Under the pieces are notes generated by a model. It was not told the origin of the DNA. It made no database searches and saw only the letters and a list, made by a program, of their open reading frames with translations. Position numbers and translations under genes: made by a program. From Apostichopus japonicus (lineage: Eukaryota > Echinodermata > Holothuroidea > Aspidochirotida > Stichopodidae): a stretch of DNA of 64,000 nt. Each line of letters starts with the position of its first letter. Position 1 is the first letter of the stretch. Below, one piece after another: positions 58,400-64,000 of the stretch. The DNA is taken from the NCBI RefSeq assembly GCF_037975245.1, contig NC_092570.1, positions 203,501-267,500 of the forward strand. The letters run 5' to 3'.

Positions 58400-59600
58400 C
58401 CTCACCAGCTACAACTCATTTTTACAAACTGTATGTACTGTAAACCCTAAAAGGTGACGTTCAGTAAGTATTAGATAAATGGCTAAGTGGTCTCATTTCC
58501 ATAACTCTTTACGACCTCATTTTACATCCGTATTATTGACCGTATAACGAACCATTTCGGTTGCCATGAGCCTACTAATTAGGTCTGCCGTTACGTCTCA
58601 TTTCCTAATCTATGGATCATTTAGTATGATGATGCCTCATCTGACGGTAACGAATATAAAGTGCGTCTATATTTACTAAGGTATGATGCAATTAATTTTA
58701 ACCAAACTCTCAGTTCAGGTGTAAACTTAATTTGGTCAATTTGTTTACTGTTTCCACTCATGGAGATAATGTAATAATGATAAATATTGTCTATACTTCA
58801 CTTGTAGTTACCCAAACCGTAACATCAACGCGAATTAACAGACCACACAACTTACCATTTAATATTAAATACAGTGTTTTTTCTTATGATGATATCAAAT
58901 TATTGAAAATCATTCAAACACAGGCTCGAGACCACCATGTGTATAAAATAATACCGTATATATACTTTATATGGGCTGGTCCTAACGAATACCACAGAGG
59001 TAGGCTACTTAAATACCAACCCTCTTTGTGTAGGCATATCCATATATATGTATTATATCTACTATATAGACTTACCTATCATGTAAAAGATAATCATGAA
59101 ACGTGCTTAATAATAGAGTCGTCATGATAAGGAAAGTTTGCCTCCGGAATTTTATATTTCGGAGTTGTTTTACACGCCCTTGGGAGACTGGTTTGGATGT
59201 GAAAATAAACAATTCTTCCCACTGGGATTGTGGACTATAATTAACTCAAAATATGATATTTAAGGTCAACCATACTACAGCCAGGACATTCTCTCAATCA
59301 CAGATACGCAACGTTATGCACAAATCACAACGTCATTTGCAACGACATAAAATAAAAATAATGTCCAGGACTGGTGGTCGTGCTATATACTTCAGTTCCG
59401 TCCCCACGGTATAGGGCAGGGAGCTGTCACCTTAGCACCCTGGTATTTTGTTCCCCTTATAAATGGACCTGCAACGGGTGGGTGGTCTTTCTTCCCAAAC
59501 AAGGCATATAGTTAGCTATTATTAGCGAATCGGTACCCAAAACAGAATATAAATCTTTAATACACGAGAAAGATTTTGCTAATTGATATCATGGTTTTTG
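58400..59600. other. Intergenic, no feature
   Basis: A 131-codon frame at 58732-59127 has AT-driven composition (Ile, Tyr, Asn) and no recognised family. No other support. Confidence 0.4.
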
Positions 59601-59608
59601 TAATTACA

Positions 59609-59609
<1 letters not shown>

Positions 59610-59704
<95 letters not shown>
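59610..59704. repeat. (TA)n microsatellite
   Basis: An uninterrupted run of about 47 TA units. Confidence 0.97.
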
Positions 59705-59707
<3 letters not shown>

Positions 59708-59709
59708 CA

Positions 59710-61960
59710 TTAAACTTTTTACGTTAAAACATAACTCAATGCTACACTTCAAGTATAATACACTACGCTCTTAAATGATATAGGGCAACACTCAACAATT
59801 GTAAAGAATAGTACAAACTTACCTAAACACCTCTTCATTTCTATACTCGCGATTAGATTTCTCCCTTTGTGATAAATGAACCGAACCAAGACATTCCTCA
59901 AAATTAAGACGGGGAATGAACTTCGTTCACGACATAATTACGACAGATAGAACATTTCTCTTTAATTTAAGACGAATGAAACAAAACATAGTATAGCCTA
60001 TTACCTGTCCACTCCCTCTCTGTCACCACACCCCTCTTCACTCAGCAACGATCTACTCACAACAAAAGAAAATCGCAAATGCCCTTTACATCAATAAACC
60101 TTCATTAATACTTTCATTATATAAGCCTTTAACTTTATCAAGTTCAAGTTTAGAACTCAGGAAGTGTATTAACCTCTGTATATACATCATAACCTTGTTG
60201 AGTGACGAGACACTGATCTCATACGCCACACAGCTTTTTCCGTACACACGTTCACTTACCATTGAGTTTGACTTTTGTTTGAGTACCCGTAAATTCATAG
60301 CTGTTCATATTTTCCGCATCAAAGGTTCCCGTTCGTCTAAACCCCGAGGCTGAAATTAGATTCCCGATAAGCCAGCTATAAGCCTACGACGCACGTTGGA
60401 ACTAGCATCAAGATTTTACATGTGTAGAGATCTAGACATCAGCTAGCTATCTAGAGGGTTGCTCAGATGTTGTCCACTGCCATAACGATTCAGTACTTTT
60501 CACGGTAAGGAACGGAGTACGTTGTTCCCATTTAAACTATTTCCGCATACTGAACACCAGGACCTCCTTTCTAATTTGTAAGATGGAAATCGTCCATTTT
60601 GGGGATCTTGGAAATAAATAACTGATTTAAACTTGAAGCTAAAATACTTGACAGTTTTATTTGCTCGAGCGGCCATGAGAAGTGTTAATGCTTAGTCCGC
60701 CAGAATGGGATCTGGTTTAAGGTGCCAAATTATTTAGAGAAGAACAGAAGTTAAACGGCGGCTGACATGGACAAAGCATTTTGTATATGAATACACGTCG
60801 GTATTTCGCAAAGTCAACGCAGAGCTGTCAAGTATCGTATTGCAGCAGGACTAGATGTAGTTCCACGATATGTGTTGATGCGGTGAAATTTACCGAAGCC
60901 ATTTACAAGATTGTGGTCGACATTCAACGGCATTCATTGAATTAACACAAAGTTAGAGAATCGTTTGCGCAATATTGTGGTACATAGTGAATGGTAAGCT
61001 TATTTGATTGATTGATTCGTTTTCTTGATTTTATGTTTTTCTTATAGGTTCTAAACTATAGGTCTAATATCGTGGTAAGCTTTGGGATGTGAGAGGGGTG
61101 GAGGTATGGTAAGGGTTAGGTGTGGGGAGTTATGTGCAATCCATCTGTTTTGCCCTCAGTGATATAGTCTTAATTAGTGAGTGAATGATGTCATCAGGGC
61201 AATCAGCTGGAAAAAAACATGTTGCTTTTCAATATCTTAATCATGTATCCACAGAGAAGAAAAATGTTTCTGCAAAATAGCTTCATTTTGATGGAGTTCA
61301 AAAGTTATACAGAGAACATAACAGGTCAGCAAACATCCAGATGTATCAAGTTTCAATGCTGAATCAACAAGAGGAATATAAAAACCGCTTTTGAGAACGT
61401 ACACCTGGTGACGTCACAGACCACCCGCTGTGCATGATCTTCCTGGAGTTGAAATGGGGATTTCAGCTAACATTGTGAATAATTTATCATTTTCAAACAT
61501 TCTTTAACATTATCTGCCCGGAATACACATTTAGGAAAACAAGATTTATTGTAATTGTCGAAGAGTTAAGTACTAAACCTTAAGTGATTTACAGCTTTGT
61601 GCTTGATTGATACATTCGTTATTCTTCATTCTTACCAAATGACCATCTGGTTAGAAGAATTTGGCTACATTTTAGTCTCGAGCTCGTAACAGAAATAATG
61701 TGATTTGCAATTAGGCTAATTAGGCTAATTATGCTCATGTTCACTACTCGTTGTGTGATTTCTGTGTATTAATAGCAGACAAGTAGTTCGAGCACAACAT
61801 CACTGTGATAACGACTATAAGTAGAACCTTTACCTTAAATGCAGAGTATCTAGATTTCCGAAAGACCCCCCCCCCCCACCCCTCCCGAGTAGTACGACTA
61901 AACTTGTACAAATCCACGGGGCGAGAAGGCCTTCGAGCACTATATATGATAGGACACCAG
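59710..61960. other. Intergenic, no feature
   Basis: No gene seen. A C-run lies near 61867. Short frames lack support. Confidence 0.4.
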
Positions 61961-61991
61961 GAAGAGTACGATATATATATATATATATATA

Positions 61992-63660
61992 CAGGCGCGT
62001 ATCCAGGATTTTCTAACCCGGGGGGCGCGAATTACCATCTAAGCGGAGCGCCACCATCGGTTGGCGCGGAGCGTACAAGAAAATTTTTGGTGTTGATACC
62101 CCCCAGATCACCGGAAATGGCACTTCTCGGGCTTGAAAATGGCGAACCAGATGTACACTTTTTGCCTGAGAACCAAGTATATCCCAAAAGTTTTTTTTTT
62201 CATCCATAACCTTTTTGAAGATTTTCACCAGTCACACATCATGTTCGTCCTCATTGCATGCCCTATGGATCATTGCTTTTGTAGGTGATTCTACGTCACC
62301 GCCCACAATATCCGAAAACCCCACTTTTCAAGGTTTTAAGCCGATTATTTGTTGAGAATCTGAAAATTCACATTTCTCGTGAATAAAAATCACTTGAAAA
62401 CATACCCATGATGTTGCAGAAAATTCAATCTATGGACAAGTAATATAGAAAAACCTCCTTGAACCCCTAATAGACAGGTCAAAATTGCACGAGTAGAAGA
62501 AAGTATGATGAAGAATGTTGGTGAGGAAATTTTCTAAAATTCCGACACAGTTAATTGATTGGTGTAGAAATATTGCAACCTCTTATAATGGCTATTATAA
62601 AACTTGGTTTCGGAACTGAAAAATAGGAGATATTTCCGATATCAGGTATATCGAAAGCGAACACTACACACTTAGGCGTAGGTCCCGTAGGAGGCGGGGG
62701 CTGATATTGGCATCGATATGTTGAACGCGCGCGAAGCGCGCGAAAAATTTCGGCTTTTTTTCGGGCAAGTCGTTACAGCCCCAAATCCAATTTGGCTCCT
62801 ACGCCTTTGACTACACACATAAACAGTTTTTTGAGGCTGTTCATCGTGGAACATGCATTCAATGCTCACTGATATGATCTTATATCTGCTCTTTGCTTTA
62901 CAAATTCGAACAGGCGTGTAGCGAGTAATTGCCAAGGGAGGGGCGAAGCCTGTAGGCAAACTATCTAAGCGAAGCGCCACCATAGGTTGGCGCGAAGCGT
63001 ACAAGAAAAATTTTGGCCGAAAATGCCTCCCAGATCGCTGGAAATGACACTTCCCAGGCCTTGTAAGTTGCATCTAAGCATTGTCTATTTTGAAATTACT
63101 AGCGATGTCATAAAGAAAATTTGCACGGGGGGGGGGGGCGGTCGCCCCCTTCCCGAAATGCGTCATGTTCCCCGACGACGCGGTCGAGTTCAAGACCAGC
63201 CACAGTTGGTTCCATATAGCACAATTGTACTACAATTTATACAATTGTTAAAGGCGTCCATACACACACACGCGTTATGATAGACCATATACAGTATTTA
63301 TATAGATACATTAGTGAGAGAGGAAAAATGGAAATGTCAAAAATGGAGTTGTCGGTGTAAGGGGTAGGGTGAGGCGCACACCCCCTCCGTAATCCTTGAT
63401 CTGTCACTGGCTACCCTGTGTATATAATAAGGATCAGCGCTTTAACTATGACTGTTCCTCTTTCTCTTCCCGAGGTCTTGGCTCTCTTTTACTCCCTCCT
63501 TTTCTCCTTTTTCTCTCTTTTTTCTTTTTCTTTTCCCTTCCTTTCTCTCCTCCTTTTCTTTTTTTCCCCTCTTTTTTCCCTTTTTTCTTCTCTTTTTTTG
63601 TCTCTCCTCTTTTCCTTACCCGGGGGGCGCGCGCCCCCAACGCCCCCCCTGGATACGCAC

Positions 63661-63663
<3 letters not shown>
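61992..63663. mobile_element. Composite TIR DNA transposon, copy B (1672 bp)
   Basis: Same orientation and structure as 37007-38962, with identical left end CAGGCGCGTATCCAGGATTT and right end CCTGGATACGCACCTG. It is inserted in a TA microsatellite (TA runs at 61971-61990 and 63664-63721), so the target duplication cannot be told from the repeat. The nested element is reduced to 62673-62809 and adds a palindromic GCGCGCGAAGCGCGCG. The rest is mostly collinear and closely similar, so the two copies came from one already composite source. No transposase frame. Confidence 0.87.

Positions 63664-63721
<58 letters not shown>
63664..63721. repeat. (TA)n microsatellite split by element B
   Basis: About 29 TA units directly after the transposon end, matching the shorter TA run before its start. 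Confidence 0.93.
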
Positions 63722-63723
<2 letters not shown>

Positions 63724-64000
63724 CTTCGTCGACTTGACTTAAATGATATCACAGGATCATTTAGGCAAACTCATTACCGAATGCCATTGAACGTCTCTGT
63801 AACACTATTCCCGATCAGTCTGTGAGCATCAAATAACACAGACGATGTCTTAATAAAGAAAACGACCTGACCTTGTTAACTGAACTCTCACCTTGTTCAA
63901 TCACGTGAGTAATCTTATACATAACTCATCTTTCAACTTCATTAAAGGTATGGCAGATCACAGACATCGCACGAAGTTCATACATTAACTACTACAAACC

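Noticed and set aside
58732-59127. 131-codon frame as a gene
   Set aside because: Composition follows AT-rich DNA, no family recognised and no supporting signals.

Overview
The window is animal nuclear DNA: AT-rich, with genes split by GT-AG introns and no operons or Shine-Dalgarno sites. Minisatellites are very dense, and there are CR1-like LINE pieces, a tRNA-derived SINE and several terminal-inverted-repeat (TIR) DNA transposons. Protein similarity and repeat style point to a marine invertebrate deuterostome. An echinoderm is my best guess, which is inference and not proven by any single feature.

Layout. (1) 1-6297, plus strand: the C-terminal half of TAF6, a TFIID/SAGA-type subunit, as six phase-consistent exons; the N-terminal histone-fold exons lie left of the window. 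(2) 6300-12790: the TAF6 3' flank and a spacer with 94-bp and 67-bp tandem arrays. (3) 12792-40464, minus strand, convergent with TAF6: an angiomotin-family (AMOT) gene. Eleven exons join in frame into 823 codons plus stop, covering the Hippo-pathway scaffold's N-terminal region, coiled-coil domain and Ser-rich tail. Its introns hold a series of unrelated minisatellites, a truncated LINE and a composite TIR element. (4) 44431-49276: a 4.85-kb TIR transposon with TA target duplications; it contains a SINE and a candidate small spliced gene. (5) 49300-55100: a GC-rich 23-bp array with flanking duplications, and a decayed CR1-like LINE. (6) 55159-56451, plus strand: an intact 430-codon gene of unknown family. 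(7) 57132-64000: a 44-bp hAT-like remnant with perfect 8-bp target duplication, G-rich and TA tracts, and a second copy of the composite TIR element.

The most unusual structure is at 16066-18567. The 3' end of AMOT exon 7, together with its 5' splice site, has been amplified about 41 times downstream at a mean period of exactly 61 bp (2501 = 41 x 61). The intron therefore starts with a ladder of dozens of intact GT donor sites, and splicing at any of the extra donors would add an immediate in-frame stop. Nearly every intron of TAF6 and AMOT longer than about 900 bp carries its own private minisatellite. Most long open frames in the window are by-products of arrays whose unit is a multiple of three.
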